Assembly: GCF_947492645.1 (NCBI RefSeq)
Contig: NZ_CANLMZ010000016.1
Span: 1-64,000, forward strand
From: an uncultured Pontibacter sp.
Lineage (GTDB): Bacteria; Bacteroidota; Bacteroidia; Cytophagales; Hymenobacteraceae
DNA length: 64,000 nt
Direction of reading: 5' to 3'
A program made the translations under genes and the position numbers. This document shows positions 9,028-16,907 of this stretch, piece by piece; the stretch's first letter is position 1, and every line of letters begins with the position of its first letter. The notes under the pieces are model-generated. The model was not told where the DNA came from, searched no databases, and saw nothing but the letters and a program-made list of their open reading frames with translations.

Positions 9028-9585
9028 ATGAAGAAAGTTATACTTGGTTTACTGCCTGTGCTCGTGCTTTTAACTGCTTGTGGCCCCGGAGACAGCATTG
9101 AACAGGCAACCGAGCAAAGTGTGCAGCAGTTTGAAGCGGCAGGCATCCAGAACATGGAAAACGACGCCTTATTTGCTGCAGAAGCCGCAAGTGCCAACAT
9201 GCTGCATGTGCAAATAAGCCAAGCTGCCTTAAGTAGCGGTGTGAGCCCCGAAGTGCAGAGTTTTGCGCAGCGCGCGGAGGGTGCTTATAAACAAATGAAC
9301 AGCGAACTGCAGGAAGTAGCAAACCAAGTAAACATTGTGCTGCCTCAAACAATGGGGGCTGCCCACCAGAAAGTGTACGATCAGGTAACAGGTAAAGAAG
9401 GCATTTCTTTCGACATCGAATTTATACGCGCCATGCTTGACCAGCACAAGAACCTGCTGAAAAGATATGAAGATATAGCTGAAAACGGCACCAGCATGGA
9501 GGTAAAACAATATGCCTCGCGGCAGTTGCCCTTGCTGCGGCAGCACACTAATGCAGCGCAGCGGCTTCAAGAAAAAATAGACTAA
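9028..9585 (+). CDS. DUF4142 lipoprotein, copy 2
   Basis: A 185-residue lipoprotein (lipobox LLTAC, Cys at about 18) followed by a DUF4142 helical domain. The domain has ASANMLHVQISQAALSSG, VQSFAQRAEGAYKQMNSEL and a C-terminal LLRQHTNAAQRLQ matching the pattern of the gene just upstream. Compared with copy 1 it lacks the acidic linker and its helix-1 motif is less conserved. The 94-nt gap contains no clear terminator, so co-transcription is plausible. It ends at a strong hairpin shared with uvrA. Confidence 0.8.
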   Translation: MKKVILGLLPVLVLLTACGPGDSIEQATEQSVQQFEAAGIQNMENDALFAAEAASANMLHVQISQAALSSGVSPEVQSFAQRAEGAYKQMNSELQEVANQVNIVLPQTMGAAHQKVYDQVTGKEGISFDIEFIRAMLDQHKNLLKRYEDIAENGTSMEVKQYASRQLPLLRQHTNAAQRLQEKID

Positions 9586-9633
9586 AAAAGAAAATGGCAG
9601 TTACCACAAATAAGTAACTGCCATTTTCTTTTT
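9585..9633. terminator. Bidirectional terminator between DUF4142 and uvrA
   Basis: 20-nt arms at 9585-9604 and 9614-9633 are exact reverse complements, flanked by A- and T-runs, between convergent genes. Confidence 0.9.
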
Positions 9634-9644
9634 ATACTTCAGTT

Positions 9645-12545
9645 TTAGTTGTTCTCGCGGTAAATGCTGGTCTTGAGCTCCGCTGCCAGGAACCGGGAAG
9701 TATAGCCTTTCTTTACTTTTGCTACCTGTTCCGGTGTTCCGCTGGCAACAATCGTTCCGCCACCTTCGCCACCTTCCGGGCCAATATCTATCACATGGTC
9801 GGCCACTTTAATCATATCCAGGCTGTGCTCAATAATAAGTACCGTATTGCCTTTATCGGTTAGCTTGTGCAGCACATCCGTTAAATGCTGAATGTCCTGG
9901 AAGTGCAGTCCTGTGGTTGGCTCATCAAGTATATAAAGCGTTTGGCCGGTGTCTTTCTTAGATAACTCTGTTGCCAGTTTTACGCGCTGCGCCTCACCAC
10001 CCGATAAAGTAGTTGCTTGCTGGCCCAGCGTGATGTACCCTAAGCCCACATCGTTCAGGGTTTGTATCTTGCGCAGAATGCGCGGCTGGCTTTCGAAGAA
10101 CTCCACAGCTTGCTCTACTGTCATGTCCAGCACATCAGTTACACTCTTGCCTTTAAACCGTACCTCTAGTGTTTCGCGGTTGTAGCGCTTGCCTTTGCAT
10201 ACTTCGCAAGGCACGTACACATCCGGCAAAAAGTTCATCTCAATGGTACGCATACCTGCACCTTCGCAGGCTTCGCAGCGGCCACCCTTTACGTTGAATG
10301 AGAAACGCCCAGGAGTATAGCCTCTGATCTTGGCCTCCGGCAGCTGCGCAAACAGCGTGCGGATATCAGTAAACACACCCGTGTAAGTGGCAGGGTTAGA
10401 GCGCGGCGTGCGGCCAATCGGCGACTGGTCTACCTCGATTACCTTATCCAGGTGCTCCAGGCCTTCTATGCTTTTGTATGGCAGCGGCTCACGCTTTGCC
10501 CTGAAGAAGTGTGTGTTAAGTATAGGGTACAGCGTATCATGTATCAGCGATGACTTGCCGCTGCCCGACACCCCTGTTATACAGATCATCTTACCTAGTG
10601 GCAATTCCAGCGTAACGTTTTTGAGGTTATGCCCTGTTGCCCCTTTTAGTTTTAGCACTTTGCCATTGCCTTCGCGCTTTATACGTGGCACCTCAATGCC
10701 TCTGCGGTTGCTCAGGAAATCAGCGGTAGTAGTGCCGGCATTCATCATCTCTTGTGGCGTGCCTGCTGTAACTACCTGCCCACCATGTATACCTGCACCC
10801 GGGCCAATATCCACCACATAATCCGACTGCAGTATCATGTCTTTGTCGTGCTCTACCACAATAATGGAGTTGCCGAGGTCGCGTAGGTCCTGGAGGGCTT
10901 TAATCAGGCGTTCGTTATCGCGCTGGTGCAGGCCTATACTTGGTTCATCCATAATGTAAAGCACACCTACCAGTTGCGTGCCAATTTGCGTGGCAAGGCG
11001 TATACGCTGGCTTTCGCCACCTGATAAGGTTTTAACAGGGCGGTGCAGGCTCAGGTAATCCAAACCAACGTCAAGCAAAAAGCCAATGCGTTTCCGGATT
11101 TCCTTTAGCAGTTCTTTGGCAATTACATTCTGCCGCTCGCTCAGGCGTTCTTCCAGTCCCTCAAACCAGGCAGCAAGCTTAGTTATGTCTAAAACAGAAA
11201 GTTCACCAATGTTCTTGTTGTCTATCTTAAAGTGCAGCGACTCTTTTTTAAGCCTGTGGCCGTTACACTCCGGGCAAGTATTAGTCTGTGTAAAGTCCTC
11301 TACCCAAGAGCGAATATTGTCAGAGTCAGACTCCATCTGGTTTTTCAGGAAGTTGATGATGCCCTCAAACTCTACAATATAGCTGCCCTTTTTCGTGTTT
11401 ACTTCCAGGTCTTCGTCCAGGCCATAAAGCAGTACTTTTACCACATCCTCTGGCAAGTCTTTTATTGGAGTAGAAACCGATACTTTAAAGTGCTTAAACA
11501 GAGCTTCGATCTGCTTAAAGATCCAGATGTCGCGGTACTCGCCAAGCGGGGCAATACCACCACGGCGAATACTCAGGCTCTTGTCAGGTATTACAGATTC
11601 TTCGGTTATCTCCTGTATCTCTCCCAAACCATTGCACACCGGGCAGGCACCATAAGGCGAGTTGAACGAGAAGGAATTCGGAGCCGGATCGTCGTAAGCG
11701 ATGCCGGTAGCCGGGTCCATGAGGTGGCGGGAGAAGAAGTGCGTTTTGTCGGCATCTGCATCAAGTATAAGTATGGTGCCTTTGCCATGTGTCAGCGCAT
11801 TCTGTACCGAGCTTGATAACCTGAAGCGGTCTTCTTCTTTTACAACAATTTTATCAATTACAATCTCGATGTCGTGGATCTTATACCTGTCCACCTGCAT
11901 TTTTGGAGTTATCTCCAGCAGTTCGCCATCTACGCGGGCACGAATAAAGCCCATTTTGCGGATTTGCTGGAAAAGCTCGCGGTAGTGCCCTTTACGGCCT
12001 TTTACAACCGGTGCCAGCACCACAATGCGCTTGCCATCAAAGTTCTCCAGAATATGGTTCACGATCTGGTCATCGCTTTGGCGCACCATTTTATCGCCTG
12101 TTACATAGCTAAATGCCTCTGCGGTACGTGCCCAGAGTAGTCGCATAAAGTCGTAAATCTCGGTGATAGTGCCTACAGTAGAGCGCGGGTTGCGGCTGGT
12201 GGTTTTCTGCTCTATGGAGATAACCGGCGAAAGCCCCTCAATCTTATCTACCTGCGGGCGCTCCAGGCCACCCATAAACGAGCGTGCGTATGCCGAGAAT
12301 GTTTCCATGTAGCGGCGCTGCCCCTCAGCGTAAATGGTGTCGAAAGCCAGGGACGATTTGCCCGAGCCACTAATGCCGGTAAATACAACCAGCTTGTAGC
12401 GCGGAAGCTTTATAGAAATGTTTTTGAGGTTATGTTCGCGGGCACCGTATACTTCGATTTGCTGCGCATCGCCATTTATACCTGGGTTTTGCGTGTCGGT
12501 TGCTGTGCCTGTTAAAGCAGTTTGTTGCTCTTGGTTGAGATCCAT
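9645..12545 (-). CDS. uvrA: Excinuclease ABC subunit A
   Basis: Damage-recognition ATPase of nucleotide excision repair; a UvrA dimer loads UvrB on lesions. The 966-residue protein has two ABC ATPase halves. Half 1 has Walker A GISGSGKSS at 57-65 and the signature KTLSGGESQRIRLA. Half 2 has Walker A GVSGSGKSS, signature ATTLSGGEAQRVKLA and Walker B YILDEPTTGLH. CxxC pairs of the zinc modules are present (CPVC, CPEC, CEAC and CEVC); the module CEAC...CEVC is complete. Compared with E. coli UvrA the first Walker A lies about 25 residues later because of a polar N-terminal extension (about 1-28). A start further downstream would remove it, but no other Met precedes the core. Monocistronic, upstream of no other uvr gene. 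Confidence 0.98.
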   Translation of the reverse strand: MDLNQEQQTALTGTATDTQNPGINGDAQQIEVYGAREHNLKNISIKLPRYKLVVFTGISGSGKSSLAFDTIYAEGQRRYMETFSAYARSFMGGLERPQVDKIEGLSPVISIEQKTTSRNPRSTVGTITEIYDFMRLLWARTAEAFSYVTGDKMVRQSDDQIVNHILENFDGKRIVVLAPVVKGRKGHYRELFQQIRKMGFIRARVDGELLEITPKMQVDRYKIHDIEIVIDKIVVKEEDRFRLSSSVQNALTHGKGTILILDADADKTHFFSRHLMDPATGIAYDDPAPNSFSFNSPYGACPVCNGLGEIQEITEESVIPDKSLSIRRGGIAPLGEYRDIWIFKQIEALFKHFKVSVSTPIKDLPEDVVKVLLYGLDEDLEVNTKKGSYIVEFEGIINFLKNQMESDSDNIRSWVEDFTQTNTCPECNGHRLKKESLHFKIDNKNIGELSVLDITKLAAWFEGLEERLSERQNVIAKELLKEIRKRIGFLLDVGLDYLSLHRPVKTLSGGESQRIRLATQIGTQLVGVLYIMDEPSIGLHQRDNERLIKALQDLRDLGNSIIVVEHDKDMILQSDYVVDIGPGAGIHGGQVVTAGTPQEMMNAGTTTADFLSNRRGIEVPRIKREGNGKVLKLKGATGHNLKNVTLELPLGKMICITGVSGSGKSSLIHDTLYPILNTHFFRAKREPLPYKSIEGLEHLDKVIEVDQSPIGRTPRSNPATYTGVFTDIRTLFAQLPEAKIRGYTPGRFSFNVKGGRCEACEGAGMRTIEMNFLPDVYVPCEVCKGKRYNRETLEVRFKGKSVTDVLDMTVEQAVEFFESQPRILRKIQTLNDVGLGYITLGQQATTLSGGEAQRVKLATELSKKDTGQTLYILDEPTTGLHFQDIQHLTDVLHKLTDKGNTVLIIEHSLDMIKVADHVIDIGPEGGEGGGTIVASGTPEQVAKVKKGYTSRFLAAELKTSIYRENN

Positions 12546-12585
12546 TCAGGATATTTTGTTTTAAATCGCAATTTACAAAAACGCA

Positions 12586-12609
12586 AGGGTTTTACAGCAG
12601 CAAAACCCT
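12586..12609 (-). terminator. Possible terminator of the DUF202 pair
   Basis: Arms AGGGTTTT and AAAACCCT close an 8-nt loop; on the minus strand a T-rich stretch follows. It also lies in the leader/promoter region of uvrA, so it may have another role there. Confidence 0.4.
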
Positions 12610-12673
12610 AACCACTCTTAACAGAAAATGAAGGTAATTGGTTTAGGATTGTTTAATAAAGTGGTAAGGCATA

Positions 12674-13057
12674 TCAATCAACGTTGCCGTAGCCAGAAGC
12701 TTCTTTTTCGTGCAGCTCTGCGTGGTGGTGGCTGGTATGTGTGTAGTCTTCGTGGTGGCGCTCTATAAGCCTTTGCTTTTGCCTGTACCTCATAAAGCTG
12801 TAGATGGCCAGAATAATGCCTGTAGGTAAAAGTGCTACCCCTATAGCCTCGAGGTAAAAATCGTTTGAGAATTTGATGGCAGCAAACCCACCGGCTGTAA
12901 CAGTCATAGCGGTGCGCAGGTATGCCATTAGCGTGCGTTCGTTAGCAAATATGGTCCGTTGCGTAGCCATTTGGTCCCGGATTTCTGTGTTCTTCTTCTC
13001 CTGTATTTTTAGCTTTTTCTTAAGCTTTTTGATTTTCTCTTTATTGGCGTCTGACAT
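12674..13057 (-). CDS. DUF202 membrane protein, copy 2 (downstream)
   Basis: A 127-residue protein. It has a highly charged Lys-rich N-terminal helix (about 1-25, likely coiled coil), then the DUF202 signature: TQRTIFANERTLMAYLRTAMT (about 33-53) followed by two membrane spans (about 52-70 and 75-95). The tail is His-rich (HHEDYTHTSHHHAELHEKE), which might bind metal. DUF202 (YidH-type) proteins are small inner-membrane proteins of unknown function. It lies directly after a paralogue (gap 66 nt) with the same layout, indicating tandem duplication and probable co-transcription. Confidence 0.85.
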   Translation of the reverse strand: MSDANKEKIKKLKKKLKIQEKKNTEIRDQMATQRTIFANERTLMAYLRTAMTVTAGGFAAIKFSNDFYLEAIGVALLPTGIILAIYSFMRYRQKQRLIERHHEDYTHTSHHHAELHEKEASGYGNVD

Positions 13058-13123
13058 GGTGATTCACGTTGAACTACAGGTTAGAAGATTTGTGCACTTG
13101 CATCAGAATAGCTTACGGAATGA

Positions 13124-13522
13124 TCATACTTTCTGATCTGTGCCAGGCTTCTCCTGGGCTGCGACTTCGGCATGTATAGGGCTTGTGGGAGCGTATACTT
13201 TGGTATGGTTGAGAATTCTTTCCTGCTTTTTGCAGTATCTGCGGTAGCCAATAAAGCCGATTATAAGTCCAACAGGAATAAATAAGGCACCTAGTCCCTG
13301 GTACAAAGGATCCTCAAAAAATTTCATGAAAGACAAACCTGCCAACACAAGCGCCATGGCTGTTCGGCTGTAAGCCAAAAGCGTCCGCTCGTTGGCCAGT
13401 ATGGTGCGTTCCATTGCCAGTTGGTCCCGTACTTCAAGGTTTTGCTTTTCCTGTACTTTTAGTTCTTTCTTTATCCGCTTGCGGTCTTTGCGGCTAAGTA
13501 TGGCTCTCCAGTTCATAAGCAC
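13124..13522 (-). CDS. DUF202 membrane protein, copy 1 (upstream)
   Basis: A 132-residue paralogue of the next gene. It has a basic N-terminal helix (about 8-32), the DUF202 core AMERTILANERTLLAYSRTAM (about 38-57), two membrane spans (about 52-70 and 76-96) and a polar tail without the His cluster of its neighbour. Members often sit in pairs; the function is unknown. Its start at 13522 gives MLMNWRAIL; Met3 is an alternative. First gene of a two-gene minus-strand unit. Confidence 0.85.
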   Translation of the reverse strand: MLMNWRAILSRKDRKRIKKELKVQEKQNLEVRDQLAMERTILANERTLLAYSRTAMALVLAGLSFMKFFEDPLYQGLGALFIPVGLIIGFIGYRRYCKKQERILNHTKVYAPTSPIHAEVAAQEKPGTDQKV

Positions 13523-13655
13523 ATATACGGCAGCGGCAGCAGGTAGGGTAGTGCTTTACAGCCACAGAACACGGCAGCAGCAATGCATAGCTCCTGTAGC
13601 TTAGTGATTTTATCAAACAGTAATTATATAGCTGTTGAAGATTTTATGAAAGCAA

Positions 13656-13686
13656 AATAGCCTTTATCACATAGGCAAAGGCTATT
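13656..13686 (-). terminator. Terminator of the glycan-binding-like gene
   Basis: Arms AATAGCCTTT and AAAGGCTATT surround an 11-nt loop, 19 nt past the stop of the minus-strand gene at 13705; a T-run follows on that strand. Confidence 0.7.
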
Positions 13687-13704
13687 CTTTAGCGAGGTGC
13701 GTTT

Positions 13705-14817
13705 TCACTTTATACTTATACCTTGTGTGTCTTCAAACCTTGCCATTACTCCCCAACCATTTGCCTTAGATGTTACAGCGATTAATATTGTGTTTGATCC
13801 TTTTTTAAGTGGGAGGAATACTGCATTGGTGCGAAGGCTTTTGTCTATCTCGCCCCGAAACAGGTTGTTTTTTGCCCTAAAGCTGTTATCGCCAAAGTAT
13901 AGGGGCTGGCCATTTACATACATATGCGCTTTGTTGCTGTACTCAAAGTATAGCTGCTTTGCCTGTGCCTTATCAGAGTTCAGTTCCAGCTTTACCCACA
14001 CCATGTCCTCGGTATTGGCTTCAAAGTGCTCGGCTTCCTGCTTGCTACGGTATTGCGCAATGTTAAGTAAACCCTGGGCATCAGTTGGTAATGTTTCCCA
14101 CTTTAACTCGTTTAAGCTAGGCCATACTTCAGGTCGGGCATCTTTTACCAGAAACGTTTGCGATACTTTCCATTTAAGTATGGCATTAGGTGGTACATCG
14201 GGCGCGATTGCTTGCGCAGGAGTGGAGGCAGGATCTAAGGCTGTATACTTAAAGTTGCTGAAGTATGCGCCACTAAGTGTCCAGAGACCGAACTTGCCGC
14301 CTTTGCTGCCGTGGCGCAGGTTTGGTATTACCATAGCTGGCGTGTCAGAGTGGTCGAGGTATACTTTTGCCATAGCGCCCTGCACTACAACTTTAAGGTG
14401 TATCCACTCGCCGGGTTTGAAAACCTGCCTTGCCTGGTGCTCTGCATAAAGTTGCCACGAGCTGCTGCCATTAAAAACAGGGGTGTACTGCACGGCATCC
14501 GGCTGCCCCGATTTGCCTTGCCTGATGTAAATTTCTTCGTAGTTGTTTTTGCCATCGTGCCGGAATATAAGGCCAGCCATGCCACGTGCCGGGTCAGGGG
14601 CAATGTCCACTTCCAGTATACCATCCTGCATCTCGGCCTCGTTGTAGAGCAGGTGGCCGCGTTGCAGGTGCAAACTCTCTTGCCCAAGGTGTCTTTCTAC
14701 TTTAGTTTTAGCCTCGTCTGTAGCCCAATTGCCAGAGTTAAAAGAGAATTTGCCCTCGCTGGCTAGTGCGGCTAAACAAATGGACAAACCCCACATCAAT
14801 AAGAAATACTTTTTCAT
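13705..14817 (-). CDS. Secreted protein with concanavalin-like (DUF1080-like) and jelly-roll domains
   Basis: A 370-residue exported protein with a signal peptide (about 1-20). Residues ~25-195 look like a LamG/DUF1080-type beta-sandwich: MQDGILEVDIAP, GLIFRHDGKNNYEEIYIRQG, EWIHLKVVVQGAMAKVYLD and a closing FSNFKYT. Residues ~250-368 look like a second jelly-roll of the glycosyl-hydrolase-2 carbohydrate-binding type (VWVKLELNSDKA, YVNGQPLYFGDN, PLKKGSNTILIAV). No catalytic residues can be named. A role in binding or hydrolysing glycans outside the cytoplasm is inferred from the folds only. It lies 115 nt downstream of an AraC regulator on the same strand. Confidence 0.6.
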   Translation of the reverse strand: MKKYFLLMWGLSICLAALASEGKFSFNSGNWATDEAKTKVERHLGQESLHLQRGHLLYNEAEMQDGILEVDIAPDPARGMAGLIFRHDGKNNYEEIYIRQGKSGQPDAVQYTPVFNGSSSWQLYAEHQARQVFKPGEWIHLKVVVQGAMAKVYLDHSDTPAMVIPNLRHGSKGGKFGLWTLSGAYFSNFKYTALDPASTPAQAIAPDVPPNAILKWKVSQTFLVKDARPEVWPSLNELKWETLPTDAQGLLNIAQYRSKQEAEHFEANTEDMVWVKLELNSDKAQAKQLYFEYSNKAHMYVNGQPLYFGDNSFRAKNNLFRGEIDKSLRTNAVFLPLKKGSNTILIAVTSKANGWGVMARFEDTQGISIK

Positions 14818-14932
14818 AGTTATACTTTGTACTAGTGCTGTAATGGCAGTTGTATACTTGTAACTGCACAGTACAAAGGTCGCCTAAAGTATAGTGGGGC
14901 AACAGGTCGTTTTAGGTGATTTTATGGTCAAT

Positions 14933-15802
14933 TTATACTTGGCTGCTACGGTAAGCTTTAGGTGCCACTCCTGCTTGTGTGCGAAAGAAGCGGTTAAAGT
15001 TAGCAGTATCGGAGAAGTTAAGGCTGTAGGCTATTTCTGCTACGGTCTTTGAAGTATAAAGCAGCTGCCTTTTGGCCTCCAGTAACAGGCGGTTTTTAAT
15101 TAGTGTTGAGGCAGTAGCGCCAAAATAGCGCTGTGCCATACTGTTGAGGTGTGCAGGTGTGGTGTGCAGAAGTTCGGCGTACTCCTGCACCTGGTGCTTT
15201 TGCCTGTAATGCTGCTCCAGTAGCTTCCGGAAAGTATAAATAGTATAGTTGCCCTCTGTATCGGAATTGGTGCTGTGTTGCTGTGCGTAAAGGCGGTGCA
15301 GGCGAACCAGCAGCTGGTACAACAAAGCACGCAGCATGTGCGGGCTATCATTTTGCAGGCCTTTAAACTCCTGCTCAATAGCTTGTATTGTTTGTAAGCT
15401 CTCCTGAAACTCTGCCGCTGGCGCAAGTATACCTGAAGGCCTGGCAGCATTGTTAAAAAACTGGAAACGGCTCAGGAAAAGCGGATCATTGAAGAAAGTA
15501 ACGATGAAATCTTCCTCAAAAAACAAAGTATAGCCCGCTACTTCGCCTTCAGCGTTCCATTGCCGCACCTGCCCCGGCGAGGTAAATACAATGCGCCCCG
15601 GCTCTAATGTATAAGCTACTCCATCTAAGCTAAAGGTGCCGTTGCCACGCTCTAGAAACATGATGTCATAAAACGAAAGCACATGCGGCGTATCCGAAAG
15701 TACGAAGTTCTGCAATGACTCCATTCGCCCCACATCCAGCAGCAGCTCAGGTCCATACTTGTTCCGAAGAAAATCGAAGTACAGGATATCTTGTTTTGGC
15801 AT
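14933..15802 (-). CDS. AraC-family transcriptional regulator
   Basis: A 289-residue regulator. The N-terminal half is cupin-like (about 35-110: HVLSFYDIMFLERGNGTFSLDG, LEPGRIVFTSPGQVRQW) and should sense a small ligand. The C-terminal ~100 residues hold the two AraC helix-turn-helix motifs; the second includes TVAEIAYSLNFSDTANFNRFFR and ends in the typical GVAPKAYR. It has a clear -7 element just upstream. The secreted glycan-binding-like gene follows on the same strand, so the pair may be functionally linked; the ligand is unknown. Confidence 0.93.
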   Translation of the reverse strand: MPKQDILYFDFLRNKYGPELLLDVGRMESLQNFVLSDTPHVLSFYDIMFLERGNGTFSLDGVAYTLEPGRIVFTSPGQVRQWNAEGEVAGYTLFFEEDFIVTFFNDPLFLSRFQFFNNAARPSGILAPAAEFQESLQTIQAIEQEFKGLQNDSPHMLRALLYQLLVRLHRLYAQQHSTNSDTEGNYTIYTFRKLLEQHYRQKHQVQEYAELLHTTPAHLNSMAQRYFGATASTLIKNRLLLEAKRQLLYTSKTVAEIAYSLNFSDTANFNRFFRTQAGVAPKAYRSSQV

Positions 15803-15826
15803 ATACTATGCTTTTAGCAGTGCAAA

Positions 15827-15834
15827 CAAATATA
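15827..15834 (-). promoter_or_regulatory. -7 element of the araC-type gene
   Basis: The minus strand reads TATATTTG here, a perfect TAnnTTTG, 24 nt before the start codon. Confidence 0.5.
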
Positions 15835-15845
15835 GTATAAAAGCA

Positions 15846-15873
15846 AAAGCCCGCTACCAGGGCAGCGGGCTTT
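15846..15873 (-). terminator. Terminator of the LOG-family gene
   Basis: Arms AAAGCCCGCT and AGCGGGCTTT around an 8-nt loop, 25 nt past the LOG stop on the minus strand, followed by a T-rich stretch. An AAGTATAA copy lies between gene and hairpin. Confidence 0.8.
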
Positions 15874-15898
15874 CGTGTAAGTATAAAACCTCTTTCTC

Positions 15899-16762
15899 TT
15901 AGAAGTTCGGAGACAACAGGTACTTGCTGTAGAAATCGTCAATTACCTTCACGGCCTCTGACGGATCATCTACGATATGCACCAGGTCAAGGTCCTCGGC
16001 GCTGATGTTGCTTTCCATTTTCAGCATCACATCTTCTACCCATTGCATCAGGCCGCCCCAGTATTCACGGCCTACCAGCACGATCGGGAATGCACCGATC
16101 TTCTTTGTCTGGATTAGCGTGATCGCCTCGAACAACTCATCCAGCGTACCGAAACCGCCTGGCATTACCACAAAGCCCTGTGCATACTTCACAAACATTA
16201 CTTTGCGCACAAAAAAGTAATCGAAGTTGATAAGTTTATCAGAGTCGATGTAAATGTTGTTAAACTGCTCGAACGGCAGGTGGATGTTAAGGCCCACAGA
16301 CTTACCGCCTTCTGAGTGAGCCCCTTTGTTACCGGCCTCCATAATGCCCGGGCCACCACCTGTAATCACGCCGTAACCGTGGCGAACCAGTTTGGCTGCA
16401 ATCTCTTCGGCCATTACATAGTACTTGTGGGTGTTTTTAGTTCGTGCCGAGCCGAAGATAGAAACGCATGGGCCAATTTTAGCCAACTTCTCGAATCCTT
16501 CCACAAACTCCGACATTACTTTAAATATCTGCCACGAGTCTGCTATTTTAATCTCGTTCCAGTCTTTATCTACAAAGGCCTGCCGAATTTTTCTGTCTTC
16601 CGGAGAGGCAGGTGCTGCAGTAGTCTGGCCACTTTCGCGCAGGTCAGTAATAGATTTTGCTTTGTTCTCGTTTACATCCGGCTTTAGGATCGTTTGTCCG
16701 CTGCCTGTGTTTAGCTCCTGCTCGTGGAGCTTGGTTTTGCTTGTCTTTCTAAGCTTTGTCAT
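15899..16762 (-). CDS. LOG-family (TIGR00730) nucleotide phosphoribohydrolase
   Basis: A 287-residue Rossmann-like protein. It has the family motifs ITGGGPGIMEAGNKGA (about 153-168) and PGGFGTLDELFE (about 219-230), the nucleotide-binding and catalytic loop of LONELY GUY proteins, with the catalytic Arg/Glu pair in the second motif. These enzymes hydrolyse nucleoside monophosphates to base and ribose 5-phosphate; in plants the reaction yields free cytokinin, and in bacteria the usual role is nucleotide housekeeping. The N-terminal ~60 residues are a polar, low-complexity extension not found in short LOG proteins. Monocistronic, with its own terminator. Confidence 0.88.
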   Translation of the reverse strand: MTKLRKTSKTKLHEQELNTGSGQTILKPDVNENKAKSITDLRESGQTTAAPASPEDRKIRQAFVDKDWNEIKIADSWQIFKVMSEFVEGFEKLAKIGPCVSIFGSARTKNTHKYYVMAEEIAAKLVRHGYGVITGGGPGIMEAGNKGAHSEGGKSVGLNIHLPFEQFNNIYIDSDKLINFDYFFVRKVMFVKYAQGFVVMPGGFGTLDELFEAITLIQTKKIGAFPIVLVGREYWGGLMQWVEDVMLKMESNISAEDLDLVHIVDDPSEAVKVIDDFYSKYLLSPNF

Positions 16763-16783
16763 AATTTTTCGTCATCTACATCG

Positions 16784-16823
16784 CAGGGGCGCGTTCGCCC
16801 CTGGGCGCCAATTTACCTGGCGC
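16784..16823. repeat. Two adjacent GC-rich hairpins upstream of the LOG gene
   Basis: CAGGGGCG...CGCCCCTG (16784-16803) is followed at once by GGCGCC...TGGCGC (16804-16823). They are much richer in GC than the surroundings and lie in the upstream region of the LOG gene. They could be a REP-like relic or a leader structure. Confidence 0.45.
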
Positions 16824-16907
16824 ACATCATCTCAATTAAAATAAAAGTTAAGGGTGTTTTGCATCTGGTGAGGAAGCGCTGCAAATCAACCAAGGGTGTA
16901 AATATAT

